From assembly GCF_037975245.1 (NCBI RefSeq), contig NC_092568.1, positions 35,626,501 through 35,690,500 of the forward strand: DNA of 64,000 bases. The letters run 5' to 3'. Origin of the DNA: Apostichopus japonicus. Lineage: Eukaryota; Echinodermata; Holothuroidea; Aspidochirotida; Stichopodidae. Each line of letters opens with the position of its first letter. The first letter of the stretch is position 1. A program made the position numbers and the translations under genes. This document shows positions 1 to 11,165 of the stretch, one piece after another. The notes under the pieces were generated by a model that searched no databases, had not been told where the DNA came from, and was given only the letters and a program-made list of their open reading frames with translations.

Positions 1-126
1 TCCAATATGCAACACAATGCAAGCTAGATCTCCATCCCTCCTATTACAAACAACCCCCCCCCCCTCCCTTTCACCTTTCCCAACCACTTCGAGGTCCGTC
101 CTCGTTTCGATTAAACATTAACATAC

Positions 127-3100
127 TTCCTGTGAAATGCAGGGTTGAATATTTTACGTCGGGCATTCCATTTGCTGTGATCTTTCTCGGTGACCAGACC
201 GTTGCCGAGGAAACGGATGCCGTATAGATCGTACATCAGATCATACGTATACGGCTTCGTGTGCTCTGTGTTCATAAGCAATGTCTGGAAAAGAATGTGG
301 GAAGTTCTGTATTGTATCTAATTACTGTAGTTGTCTGTCCTATAATTCAAACCTATGTAACCTAAAAGATTCATGGACAAATACATCTCGTCAACACATC
401 ACACAATGTAATATCCAGAGGCGGAGTTTATACCATTAGGGCAAATCGGCCAGGCCAAAGTACCCGAGCTAGTGACCCCCCCCCCCCCCAAATAGGGATG
501 GAGTAGCGAGAGAGAATTGGGACCTGTTATAGATAGAAACATTCAACCACATATCTCAAATAACCATTTTTCTGTGACTTCTTCATAATACTTACCTTAT
601 TACAGATTATATCATTTGATACATCAATCAAGGTATGATTAAGATATTCACAACACACCCACTGTGTGTAAACAGCCTGTGCACATATAATGACTGCCCA
701 ACTGGATAAAAATGTGTGCAAAACATCTCTCTTGATAGCCTTATATGGCCAGATCGCGTCCTTATATTTATGTCTGACCATCGGCCCCCGGAATGGTTAA
801 CCCGGTCCTAGAAGTATCGCTTATAATTATAAACGAAACCTATATAGCCTTTTGCGTTATAGTGTATTGTGTTTGAAGTTCACAAAAAAAAATTCCATTT
901 GCTAATATCGCCATCCTCCCTCCCCTTTCCCTCAAATGTACTTTCTTCTATATAAATATATTGCCAGAACTACTGACAAAATATTTTCTGTTTGCTTTTT
1001 AAATTCTACAGTACAAATGTTTGATATTGATGCAAGTGGCATGTTTGTTTACCTTGACAGTAGCAGGATCACAAACGAAGACAAGCACTTGATGAAACAC
1101 ATACACAACGAAGACTGGACCATATTCCTGTTGCCTGTGGAGTGGGTGGGAAAGAGGAAGAATATAGGCTATCAGACCAGCAAAAAGCTAATGGCTCCAT
1201 ATGCAAAGAGTGACGGGATCTTGGAATTAATAAAGGGAGGGATGTGACCCTGCTGTCGCTGAAACTAACTCCAAATAGGGTAGGTATATGGGTCCCCCCC
1301 ACACACACTGATACACACACATAAACACACACGATTTAAGACGTCAGGTGCTTCATTCTGAGAGATATATAGGGGCCAATAGACAATGAATTATACCTCT
1401 AATTAGTTTAAAATGTAAGGTTGTACCAATGACTGCTTTGAATTTGATTTAACCCCCTTCCCCACCACCCCCACATCACCCCACTACCACACACACATGG
1501 GTCTGCGTCTGGTGTGCAACGTAACCTTTCCCGCCATCCAAGAAGGTGTTCTTATAGTTTGTTCAAATTATGTATAAGGAGATATGACTGTCAAACAGGC
1601 ATACGTTTTGAAACAAACATCAGCATTTTAACATAGACCCGGCACGTTATCATACAACAGCTGAATCCAGCCTAACATAATTTACATACAAGAAAAACAA
1701 GTTTCTTTTACATCTGAATCAGTCAGTTATCTTTCATATCAATATCTAACTTCACCTTTTAGGTTACTTCTGAACATTTAATGGAGGGTTCCTCTTTTGG
1801 CATTTGATCTACAACCACAACACTGGATCTTAGGGAAGCAGCATGTCTAGACAAATTCCTTTCTACAAAGATATATATTTTGCTCAGTGTAAATTACATA
1901 GCGCAACAAGTTATCTATTACAAATACTATCAAAATTGTTTAAAATGGAAGTACATTTCAAAAGATATACACAAGAAACGCGAATCAGTGTTTCAAATCG
2001 ATTTTAAAGCGTTAAAACGAGTCGGCGAGCTAATTGTTTGAAAACTTTTTAAAACAAGAAGAACTTGAAAAGTGTAGGATTACTCTTATCAATACTCACA
2101 TTTCCCACATTACTTGTACAAATGGAACTCGTCTTTCAACCGCGGCTACACGGATGAGGTCTACATTTCCTGCAAAAAAGCTTTAAAAAAATGGAGAAAA
2201 CGTTCCAAACTCAGTGTGAATCATAAAAGCATGTCTTACATTATACATCTTGTCACTGACTACAGTGAAAGGTATTTATTTGTTTTAAATTTGTGGATAA
2301 AGTGAAATGGTGTCGCAATAGATGCAAAGCTGAATATAGAATTATTTTAATCTGAAAGGTGAAATTAACTGACACCGGTTTGGTATTTTCTTAAAGGGGG
2401 CGGGCGGGGGGGGGGGCAGGGGTGGGGTCGGTGACAAGACTAAAGCCAATGTTCATTGTCAACTATGACGGCATCACGCCCAGATGAAAATCAAGCCTTT
2501 AAAAATGACCGGGCAAGGGAAGGGGGGGGGGGTGGTAACTGGTCCATATGCGTGATATATATGCCTCCCTTCCCCCTTTTTTCATATTCGCTTAAATACA
2601 ATGAAAGAGCAATGAAATATACTTTGAAATTAGCATATAGCAAAAATATGTTGCTTTTGCATTTTTGTATCAGATCGTTTGACCCTAAAATGTGGGATTT
2701 TTTTGAAACATTTCCAATTTAAAGTCAACAAGTTTTTCGACGTTTCTAGTTTATTTAAAATTAATTATAAATACATAAAAGTATATATTTATAAAAATAG
2801 GATGTAAAGACATCGTTAAAAGTTATAAAGGTTAAAAAAGCAAAGACGATATGTACAAATAATAAATCTAAGTTCATGAAAGAAGTAAAAAATAAGTTGA
2901 TGAAAGAAGTAAGTTAAATTTTGAGGTACAACAAACACCCTGAATTAAAATCGCAGCATATTAAATCATATAGTTTTTAAAACTTATACCGTTCGAAACT
3001 TTGGTGTTATTGCCATTTTTCTCAAAATTGCAACAAGGCTGTCGAAGAAGTGAGTTGAGCTTTTTATGACGCGGGTCGGGTTATCGTTTTTTTTTTATAA

Positions 3101-5640
3101 GCCTGCCTTTTAAAATTTCTCATAACTGCATTGTTAACGTGGTTAATAAGGGTATTAAAATAAAGGTCTCATTATTTTGGCCCAGTCATGCAAGAAGGCT
3201 CTAAATTTTAGCTTATCCTAAATTAATAAAACAAAATGGTTCTAAAGACAGGAACAGCGTAGAAAATATCAGGTCAAATGTCTAGGTATTAATATCATCC
3301 ATTCTTATACGTTAAGCTTCAAATATGGCACACTAAAAGATAAAGTAGTTATCATATAATAAACCCTTTTCTAAAATTCTTGAAAAATGACATGTCAAAT
3401 TAAGTTTATTGTCAATACACACATACCTAAAACCATCGTCTGTTCTGTGCGGTCAACCTCAGCACATTACCACAGTTTTTCTCGCTTCGGTGGAAGTATA
3501 GGCCTTCGTTGTTTAATATAAGTATTTCCGAAAGCCATTTATTTAGATTTGCGGGGGGGGGGGGGTTCAGTAGTAAATTATGTTTCATCACAGACAGTGA
3601 AAACATGGGATACAACAGATTCATTATTATTCTGATCCACGTGATGTGATGATTAAGATATTCTATTACAGTGTCATTTGCATATTTGATGACAGAACAA
3701 TTAGATTGCAAGAAGTACACAACAGTGCTGAAAATGGACTTCCCTGGGGAACCCCAACACTTATTTCTGGTTTGTAAAATAACGCCTTTTTTAATTTAAT
3801 TTGCCTTCACCACCCTTTCATGAAATCAGCCAGCCAGTGCATAAACCAGGGAAGTATTTAAATCCTGAAGTAACTGATTAGGTATAGTACAGTATATTGA
3901 GAGCACTGGAAAATCAAGAGTGAGAACTTTAGATATGCTTGTGATACAAGATGTCACGCTATAAGGTTGAAACTTTAACAAATAATCAACATTTCGTTAG
4001 CAGACATGGGCGTAGGAGCCTCATTTGATTTGGGGGGGGGGGGGGCTGTAACGACTTGCCCGAAAAACATAACCAAAATTTTTCGCGCGTTCCACATGTT
4101 AATGTGCATATCATATAGGCATTCTTCGGTTATTAGGCCTACATCACATGCCAAAAACAAACAATCATTTACGGTGTTATTTCCCTTCCATATTGGTTAT
4201 AATTATTGGGGAAGTCGTTACAACAATAATGATAATAATATAAGTTTAACCATTGAAAAACACATTGTAAGTTCTTCTTTCAGTAGGTGTCAGTGGCGGA
4301 GCTAGGGGTAGTGGTCAGGGGGGAGAGAATGGTCTGTAGGGGCGCTTTCGACACTATCTAAGCGGAGCGCCACCACAGGTTGGCGCGGAGCGAACAGAAT
4401 TTTTTTGAGTCCAGATACTCCCTAGATCGCCGGAAACTACCCTTTCCGGGCCTTGCTAATTTGCAGAATAAATAGGTGTCATCGCCATTTGTCAGAAAAT
4501 TACACCAACAAAATGTGACAAATGTCAATAGGTATTTGAGAGCGCAATAAAACAAGTCAATAATCGCGAATAAGTAAAAAGTGGTAAAAAGCTGAAAAGG
4601 GCGCCAGCAGTCCATTTGAGTCCGTCAGGGGGGCATCCGCCCTCTCTGACTGTATGGACGCTCCGCCACTGGTAGGTGCCCGAAAAATTCTCAGCATAGT
4701 GCCCAAATTTTCACCAAAAAATTTGAAAAACACATTGCAAATTATTCTTCTTTCAGTAGGTGCTCGAAAAATTCCCAGCATATTGCCCGAATTTTTACCC
4801 CAAAATTTGAAAAACACATTGCAAATTATTCTTCTTTCAGGAGGTGCTCGAAAAATTCTCAGCATATTGCCCGAATTTTCACCAAAAAATTGAAAAAACA
4901 CATTGCAAATTATTCTTCTTTCAGTAGATGACCGAAAAATTTTCAGCATATTGCCGAATTTTCACCCAAAAAAAAATGAAAAATACACTGCAAATTATTC
5001 TTCTTCCAGTAGGTGCCCGAAAAATTCTCAGCATATTGCCCGAATTTTCACCCAAAAATATGGTTGGGGGCTGCAGCCCCCCCCAGCCCCCCCCCAGCCC
5101 CCCGCCTCCTACGCCTATGTTAGCAGAAGTCGACCAGCGGGGTAATTGCCCCTCAGTTTGTGAAGAAACTCAAAACGGACCCTTTTTATACACTAAAAGT
5201 ATACCCCCTTTTTGAAACTGAGCACGCATTTCTATTGTTTTCAATGAAACAGTTTTGTTTTGTTTTGTTGAGAAATTAAGAAACTGTAATTAGAAACTTC
5301 TCCTTTGTTGAAAAGACCCCATTAGTAATGGAAAAGTTGCTGTTTCGTTGATAAGCCCTGTAACAAATTAATGTCTACATTAAATACGAGGTACTGTGCA
5401 TTTAACATATACATTATGCTATTTGATATAGGTTGCGTTAGTATACTTTTTTTTCATAATGTCAATAAATGAGGGTTGTTTATGGTTGATATATACTAAC
5501 CTAGATCTCTTGGGGCCAGGGAGGTGACTGTACTGCGCATGTTTCTGGTAGATGTTTACACAAATCCAAACAAACACTCCGGTGATAAGAGTCAGTAAAA
5601 CAAGTAAAGCATATATGAACAACTCCAAGGACAACATCAT
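127..5640 (-). CDS. CYP46A1-like cytochrome P450, exons 1-4 (partial)
   Basis: 5' part of a microsomal P450 gene of the cholesterol 24-hydroxylase (CYP46A1) type; the rest lies beyond the left edge. Exons read on the minus strand: exon 1 5501-5640 (hydrophobic anchor, then LPGPKRS), exon 2 2100-2180 (FFAGNVDLIR...VPFVQVMWE), exon 3 1053-1134 (QQEYGPVFVVYVF...CDPATVK), exon 4 127-284 (TLLMNTEHTK...YGIRFLGNGLVTE...KWNARRK). All have GT/AG borders and phases join without a break. Exons 2, 3 and 4 are 81, 82 and 158 bp, exactly as in the complete paralog at 13502-28759. The start is the ATG pair at 5635-5640, matching the paralog; an acceptor-like TATAG lies 7 bp upstream of it, so a 5' UTR intron is likely. 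Introns hold a LINE fragment and a nested hAT element. Heme and I-helix exons are not in the window, so whether it is functional cannot be judged. Confidence 0.88.
285..1052. other. Intron 3 of the minus-strand P450
   Basis: Between exons 4 and 3. It contains a C-run near 478-489 and a repeat-like stretch from about 420. No other gene is seen; small ORFs here are antisense noise. Confidence 0.6.
1135..2099. other. Intron 2 of the minus-strand P450
   Basis: Between exons 3 and 2. CA-rich stretches occur near 1300-1335 and 1450-1500. No recognisable gene or element. Confidence 0.6.
3420..3860 (-). mobile_element. LINE reverse transcriptase fragment
   Basis: The minus-strand translation carries GVPQGSPFS followed about 25 residues later by KYANDTVIEYL, the diverged B and C (YADD-type) motifs of a non-LTR reverse transcriptase. 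The catalytic box reads YAND, so the first aspartate is lost, and the frame is broken upstream. It is a dead fragment within intron 1 of the minus-strand P450. Confidence 0.7.
4291..4671. mobile_element. hAT-like MITE, family A, copy 1 (nested)
   Basis: 381 bp with 12-bp inverted termini CAGTGGCGGAGC / GCTCCGCCACTG. Flanks GTAGGTGT (4283-4290) and GTAGGTGC (4672-4679) form an 8-bp target duplication with one mismatch. It is inserted in the first unit of the 84-bp tandem array within the family C element, so it is younger than that array. Non-coding. Confidence 0.85.
4673..5060. repeat. ~84-bp tandem repeat, about 4.6 units
   Basis: Unit starts fall at 4673, 4757, 4841, 4925 and 5010 (period 84-85 bp). 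Each unit holds GAAAAATTCTCAGCATATTG and ends TTATTCTTCTTTCAG. A further unit start precedes the nested MITE near 4250-4290. Overlapping ORFs on both strands are repeat translations. Confidence 0.85.
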
Positions 5641-7181
5641 CGAAAACCTATAAAGATAAACGAGAGATAAATTGTATACGATCAATTGCGTCAGTTGAGT
5701 ACGTGTACGACCGCAACGTATATATAGAGCACCTAGTTATATATAGGCCGTATACATACAGATAGCTTGTGTAGGAAGTTTTTGTACAAATATGACGAGC
5801 CTAGACATAGCCTATACTGCTTAAGTAAAGTTAGTTCTTTCTTTCCTTTGCTATTTTATGTTGTTAAGATTGGAGTTTCTTTCATTTGTATAGCAGTTAG
5901 AGCATATTTTTTTTTTAAAATAACGCCGTCTCTGGAATTTCATTAACGCTGCCAGATATAGCTTCCATTGCTGAAAGCTATTACAGTAACAGAACGAGTT
6001 TTTATAAAAACAAATCGTTGTAAAGATCAATCATGCATGATATTTTCAACGTTATTGACGAAAAATTAAAGTACAGAGCGAAGATCAGTCATGCATGTTA
6101 TCATCAACATTATTGACGAATAAAATTACAGTACAGAACGCATAAAAGGTTGTAAGGTATAGCAGGCTGACACTATACGATAAACCAACTAAATGAAAGT
6201 GAGTTTTCCGAAAAGTAATGACTTGTTTAACTTAAATGGAAACTAAAATGAAGCCCCAAAAAAAAAGCAGCGGTACCTGATGATACTGAAATACAGACAA
6301 ACGTGAAAACTTGTTCAGTTCGTGGACCGATCACAAATCCGTGAACATCAAAAGATATGGATGAATTAATATACGCTGTACATAAAACATCAAAGGATGC
6401 AGTTTGGCAGAATTGTAACTGTACATGTTGTAGTCCAAGAGAAGAAAAGTAAAATATATATGAGATAAGTAGCCTCATGCTTCTATATGTTCTTTTTCGA
6501 AACATTTGCATTGAAAAATATATCAAATTTCTCTCTCCAGTGACAAGACGATCTTGGCTGGTTTTGCCACCAGAGTTCACAGTCGAAATGCCTATCATAG
6601 CAGGCTAGTATCTAATACGTTGGCAAAGGAAAATCAGAACTGGGATATCTTCTAAATATTGACCATGCAGGTTCCGCAAAATATACACACGTTATTCATT
6701 GTACCACCAACCCTCTCTCTCCTCGATCGATCGATCGATCGATCGATCGATCGAGAGCAGCCTAAAGCAGCCTAAAGAGGAAAAAGATACCCTCACCGAC
6801 CCCAGATCCAACTCCCCCGAAATATCATACATAAAGTGGACGGGAAAATCCTATCTTAACGGCTATAAAAATACAGGCCTGCGCCTATAGGTGCAACAAT
6901 CTGTCAGAGCGTAAAGATCGACTCCCTTAAAGTATTAAAACGGTACTAGTTTTATTTGTGTACTGGTGGATATCGCAAAACAATATAAAACACGTCTTCT
7001 CTCTCCTTACCTACCTTGTGTCTGTGCTACTGCATGTAGGCCTACTTTTTGGGCATAGATCCACTCGGCCTGCTAGGTATAAGGCAATGTACGTTAATTG
7101 TCAACAGAATGAATATCGACAAAGCTGGGTATGATTTGTCCGCGTGTAATTTCGTATAGAGAAATGATTCCGAAAACTCAC
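5641..7181. other. Upstream region, likely 5' UTR intron of the minus-strand P450
   Basis: AT-rich, with a repeated phrase ATCATGCATG...ATTATTGACGAA at about 6028-6065 and 6083-6122, and an (ATCG)n microsatellite at 6724-6754. No coding signal is recognised. Confidence 0.45.
6724..6754. repeat. (ATCG)n microsatellite
   Basis: About 7.5 perfect tetranucleotide units. Confidence 0.95.
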
Positions 7182-7313
7182 TGAACCCGTCCGCATAGAT
7201 ACAGGCTTGAAGGACGTATGAAATGGACAACAGAGGTCGCTTCGCTTGACTTCATTTGTATATATAGTTGTTGTGTCCACACTCCAATCAACGTGATATA
7301 CTCTTTCTACCCA
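7182..7313 (-). promoter_or_regulatory. Putative core promoter and 5' UTR exon of the minus-strand P450
   Basis: Reading the minus strand: a TATA-like stretch near 7258-7268, then about 75 bp ending in a consensus donor TTCA|GTGAGT (exon end 7182). The acceptor 7 bp before the P450 start ATG (near 5647) would be its partner. The block is nearly identical to 63871-64000 on the plus strand, including TATA spacing and donor. Inference: a duplicated promoter plus non-coding first exon. A dispersed repeat is the alternative. Confidence 0.45.
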
Positions 7314-7650
7314 ACCGCACTAACCTCATTCCAGCTAACGATTGCGTCATCGATTTTCCTTCTCCGGTTGTGTAACTTTCAACCCTAGGCTTTATATGAT
7401 TGCTACGATCTAACAAAAGGTAACGTAAAAGATAGCTGTGACAGGGATGGAGATTCTGGCGCCATTTCCAAACCGGGCAAGATGTGAATGTCGTCTGCTC
7501 ACTGTTTACCTTCTCTTTCTCTTTTGTTCCTCTGATATTTTGAGATAAACATATAAACGAACGCCACTGATTTGGCGACGCGCATCAAATAATGTTTCTT
7601 ACTAATTATTATGCACTTTCAGATTGAAGGAGTAGGACGGGAGGGGAGGG
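7314..7650. other. Intergenic
   Basis: Upstream flank of the putative promoter. No gene or repeat recognised. Confidence 0.5.
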
Positions 7651-7658
7651 GGGGGGGG

Positions 7659-8040
7659 CAGTGGCGGAGCTAGGGGTATTGGTCAAGTGGGGCGAGAATG
7701 GTCTGTGGGGCGCTTTCGACACTATCCAAGCGGAGCGCCACCACAGGAAATGTTTTGAGTAAAGATACTACCTAGATCGCCGGAAATAACCCTTTCCGGG
7801 CCTTACTAATTTGCAGATAAACGAAGAATAAATAGGTGTCATCGCCATTTTGTCAGAAAATTACACCAACAAAATGTGACAAATGTCAACAGGTATTTGA
7901 GAGCGCAATAAAAAAGTCAATTATCGCGAATAAGTAAAGAGTGGTTAAAAGCTGAAAGAGCGCCAGCAGTCCATTTGAGCCCGTCAGGGGGGGGGGGAGG
8001 GGGCATACGCCCCTCTGACTGTATGGACGCTCCGCCACTG
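7659..8040. mobile_element. hAT-like MITE, family A, copy 2
   Basis: 382 bp with termini CAGTGGCGGAGC / GCTCCGCCACTG. It sits in a G-run, so the 8-bp duplication (GGGGGGGG left, GGAGGGGG right) is only suggestive. Over 80% similar by eye to the copies at 4291, 18768 and 43185. The ORF across its right end is not a gene. Confidence 0.85.
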
Positions 8041-8449
8041 GGAGGGGGTATGTAACGCCGAAAGGGCAATGTTTTATGTTGTTTACTTCCATGCTGTCTG
8101 TTATCATTTTGTTGTTCTCTTTTGATGTTCTTGTCTACTTTTGTGTTCTTGTCTCCTTCAACGTTGCTGTCTACTTTGATGCTGTTGTCTCCTTTGATAT
8201 TGTTGTCTCCTGTGGAAGTTGGCGGCGCTGTTAGCTTTTATGACTTCAAAATATGTATACAAATTCAAAGAATTTAGTGCTTTCAAAACTATCCAAATGT
8301 CCGAGAGAGACCTACTAGCCCATGTTGTATAGGGCTATGTTATACGAACAAAGTGAAAGCAGAAATGATGGAATTCTCTGTAAAATCGATGCAGAACTTA
8401 CGAAATCTTTCAACCTATAAGAACAACGATATATATATATATACATACA

Positions 8450-8656
8450 AAAATATGTCACCAAAAACAGAACTAGTATCGTTCGATGCAGGTGGCAAAC
8501 GCCAATTACGACCTTCCTTACCGGTTTCGAACCTCTGGACATACAATCAGCGTCCATAGCCGTGTCCGCATATAAAGCAGGAGGCCGAGGTTCGAATCCC
8601 GGCGGAGGTTGGAAGTATTTTCACTGTTCTTGATTTTCCAACTCATTACGATTTCA
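8450..8656 (+). mobile_element. tRNA-derived SINE, damaged copy
   Basis: Matches the SINE at 53020-53308 from the AAAATATGTCACCAAAAACA segment through the tRNA-like part with B box GGTTCGAATCC and the tail CACTGTTCTTGATTTTCCAA. The tRNA D-arm region is partly deleted (CATAGCCGTGTCCGC). It runs into a long TA tract. Confidence 0.8.
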
Positions 8657-8662
8657 ATTATA

Positions 8663-8759
<97 letters not shown>
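8656..8759. repeat. (TA)n microsatellite between inverted SINE ends
   Basis: About 100 bp of almost pure AT dinucleotide with one internal C and a few T changes. It is the loop of an inverted repeat formed by the flanking SINE ends. Confidence 0.95.
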
Positions 8760-8760
<1 letters not shown>

Positions 8761-8762
8761 AT

Positions 8763-8842
8763 TCGTAATGAGTTGGAAAATCAAGAACAGTGAAAAATCT
8801 TCCAGCCTCCACCGGGATTCGAACCCGGGCCTCCCGCTTTAT
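8763..8842 (-). mobile_element. tRNA-derived SINE, 3' part only
   Basis: Reverse complement of the SINE tail and tRNA-like T arm (GGATTCGAACCCGGGC on the plus strand). It faces the copy at 8450-8656 across the TA tract. Confidence 0.8.
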
Positions 8843-8868
8843 ATATATAGACCTAATTTATAGTCTCA

Positions 8869-9425
8869 GAATGCACAATTCGACGTCTAAATGTTCCGGA
8901 AGAGGAGCAGACTACCAAACAATAACGTTGGAAGTCCGTTTCAGTGTAGCATCCCACTTTGTATAAAATATTTGATTCGCCTCCGGGTGGCGAAGAAGTG
9001 ACGTAACCAGTGGAGGGAAACGTCCAAACTATGGTACGTTTTGCGTATTTTGAAACTGTAAGACTTTGTAATTCTAACTTCACCGAGTTACGAACTTTTT
9101 CATTAGTTATATTTCTTTCCATGGGGGAGGGGGGGGGGGGACATCTTTGGTCTGTTACATCTACAGACCGTTGAATTGAATGATGCAATCATACATTTCA
9201 GATTTATTTTAGAATTTGGCCAACAATTGTAAGTTAGTAATGTACTCTAGGGCAAAGTATTTGAATTACTTTCAATTTAAATTCTACTATATATAGGCCT
9301 ATAAACATATAAATTGGTTGTTCTTTCTTTCTTTCTTTTTTCTTTGGGTAGGAGGGGGAACTGAGAGTCCCGGGCACCAAGAACCCCAACATTGCTGTAT
9401 TGCGGTGCTAATATTGCGCTGTTTG
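8869..9425. repeat. Direct duplication, copy A
   Basis: From GAATGCACAATTCGACG to GCGGTGCTAATATTGCGCTG. It is repeated in the same orientation at 10639-11165 with scattered changes and small indels; copy A has an extra stretch near 9000-9045. No protein family is recognised in either copy; the minus-strand ORFs are open but unlike known proteins. Confidence 0.88.
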
Positions 9426-10353
9426 ACGATTTTGGCAAGGTCGTTGTTAAAATCGTTTAAATCGGTAATTGTTGTTATCATCGTACCGTTCTACATAGAT
9501 ATGGTAATAAGATCGTCAAAAGGGACTTCGCATATTGTCTTTTTGTCTCACATTTCCCCAATTCGTTGATGCGATGTCCCTTCGACGTTTCCGTAGGACG
9601 GCTTGCAGCGTTCCCGATTACCAGGGTCTTGTTTTGTTAATCAAAAAGCTCCCTGTTCGGATTCAACTGTGTACAGACTCTCTTTATGGATTCCCGTGAC
9701 GTTTCGCGTTGATCGTACCAGTGAAAACAGTGAATGGATTCACACCATATTGCGTGGGGAGCTGTACCGCAGAACTTGATCATTATACTAACCAGAACGT
9801 AACATATCACGGCTTGCAAGGATATTTACAATGACTCGATAATCGGCACTCAAAATGATTTCAGGAGAGCCCTGTCATGAATAAATTGTTCTTCTTTATG
9901 CCTTAAAACGTTAGCATTCTGTTCAGTTCGTTCATACAGTTTGAATCTTTTACCGCAGTCAGGCAAGTATAGAGAAAGTTATTGGTGTTCATCAGTCGGT
10001 GAACAAAATACGGTTCATATAGTTTATTGTGCAAATTATATTGGTACACTTTTGTGAAATTGTATGAATAGCCTATAATACTGTACGGTGTGTGTGTGAG
10101 TGCAATGGTGTCAGGGCAGAAGATAAATAGGGTGTCACTGACAGTGATATGCTCAATGGCATAGCATGTTTTTGTGCAAGTATAATGTATGTATATTAGA
10201 TCCTCCTGCAAGCAGGAACTCGCGAAGAAGCCTCACTGGCTTATCAAAGCAGCAAACTGACCGAAGTCAGTCTCTTACATTCATATTTAACGTCCATGAT
10301 TATGAATTGTTAATTGTCAACAACTCTGTAACTGGACGACATATACATTAATC
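9426..10353. other. Spacer between duplicated blocks
   Basis: No recognisable gene. The ORFs here (for example 9637-9819 and 9903-10211 minus) have no motif I can name. Confidence 0.5.
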
Positions 10354-10420
10354 TGGGAGTGACTCGAACCGGGGACCTTATGATTGAAAGCACCGGCGTT
10401 AACCACTAAGCTAACACTCC
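10354..10420 (-). repeat. tRNA-like sequence with pol III A and B boxes
   Basis: The minus strand reads A box TAGCTTAGTGG and B box GGTTCGAGTCA with ends GGAGTG / CACTCC that pair. The anticodon arm does not form a proper 5-bp stem, so this looks like a tRNA pseudogene or SINE head rather than a working tRNA. Confidence 0.55.
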
Positions 10421-10424
10421 GTGG

Positions 10425-10510
10425 TATAGCTTGTTGTTTCTTCAAGTATAGCTTGTTGTTTCTTCAAGTATAGCTTGTTGTTTCTTCAAGTATAGCTTGT
10501 TGTTTCTTCG
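10425..10510. repeat. 22-bp tandem repeat, 4 units
   Basis: Units of TATAGCTTGTTGTTTCTTC plus AAG repeat at 10425, 10447, 10469 and 10491, directly next to the tRNA-like sequence. Confidence 0.93.
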
Positions 10511-10638
10511 TTCGTGGAACAGGGGGGGGGGGGGAGTGGGAGACGAGAAAGGAACGTGTTTTTGGGTCAAGGCCAGTGATGGTATGCTAAACTCATGTAG
10601 GCCTACATAACACGCTTTTCTGAAGGGCTTAAAAGTTG

Positions 10639-11165
10639 GAATGCACAGTTCGACGTCTAAATGTTCCGGAGGAGGAGCAGACTACCAAACAATAACGTTG
10701 GAAGTCGGTTTCAGTGCCCTTATCAGTGTAGCATCCCACTTGGTTTAAAATCTTTGATTCGCCTCCGGTTGGCGAAGAAGTGAAGTATTTTGAAACTGCA
10801 TGACTTTGTAATTCTAACTTCACCGAGTGACGAACTTTTTCATTAGTTATATTTTTTCTATGGGGGTGGGGGGGGGGGCTTCTTTGGTCTGTTACATCTA
10901 AAAACCATTGAATTGAATGAAGCAATCATACATTTCAGATTTACTTTAGAACTTGGTCAACAATTGTAAGTTAGTAATGTTCTCTAGGGCAAAGTATTTG
11001 AATTACTTTCAATTTAAATTCTACTATTTATAGGCCTATGAACATATAAATGGGTGGTTCTTTTTTCCTTTTCTTTTTTCTTTGGGTAGGAGGGGGAACT
11101 GAGAGTCCCGGGGCACCAAGAACCCCAACATTGCTGTATTGCGGTGCTAATATTGCGCTGTTTGA
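10639..11165. repeat. Direct duplication, copy B
   Basis: Partner of 8869-9425, about 1.77 kb downstream in the same orientation. It lacks the copy A stretch around GTAACCAGTGGAGGG and carries a short insertion near 10717. Confidence 0.88.

Larger units (their letters stand above)
4005..5119. mobile_element. Composite non-autonomous hAT-like element, family C
   Basis: Starts CATGGGCGTAGGAG and ends with the inverted match CTCCTACGCCTATG (13 of 14 bases). It is flanked by a perfect 8-bp duplication TTAGCAGA at 3997-4004 and 5120-5127, the size made by hAT transposases. Inside are poly-G and poly-C tracts next to the ends, an ~84-bp tandem repeat and a whole copy of another element (4291-4671). 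There is no transposase ORF. A partial relative lies inside the element at 15361-16140. Confidence 0.82.
2181..5500. other. Intron 1 of the minus-strand P450
   Basis: About 3.3 kb. The part 2181-3400 is AT-rich with G-runs near 2395-2435 and 2520-2535 and shows no gene. From 3420 it holds a LINE reverse-transcriptase remnant, then a composite hAT-like element (4005-5119). Confidence 0.6.

Noticed and set aside
1069-1332. Minus-strand 87-aa ORF as an independent gene
   Set aside because: It overlaps P450 exon 3 in a different frame; splice sites and the QQEYGPVF frame define the real exon.
4654-5215. ORFs with ARKILSILPEF repeats
   Set aside because: Translations of the 84-bp tandem array inside the family C element.
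10354-10420. Functional tRNA gene (minus strand)
   Set aside because: A and B boxes are good, but the anticodon stem does not pair and the D arm has an extra base.
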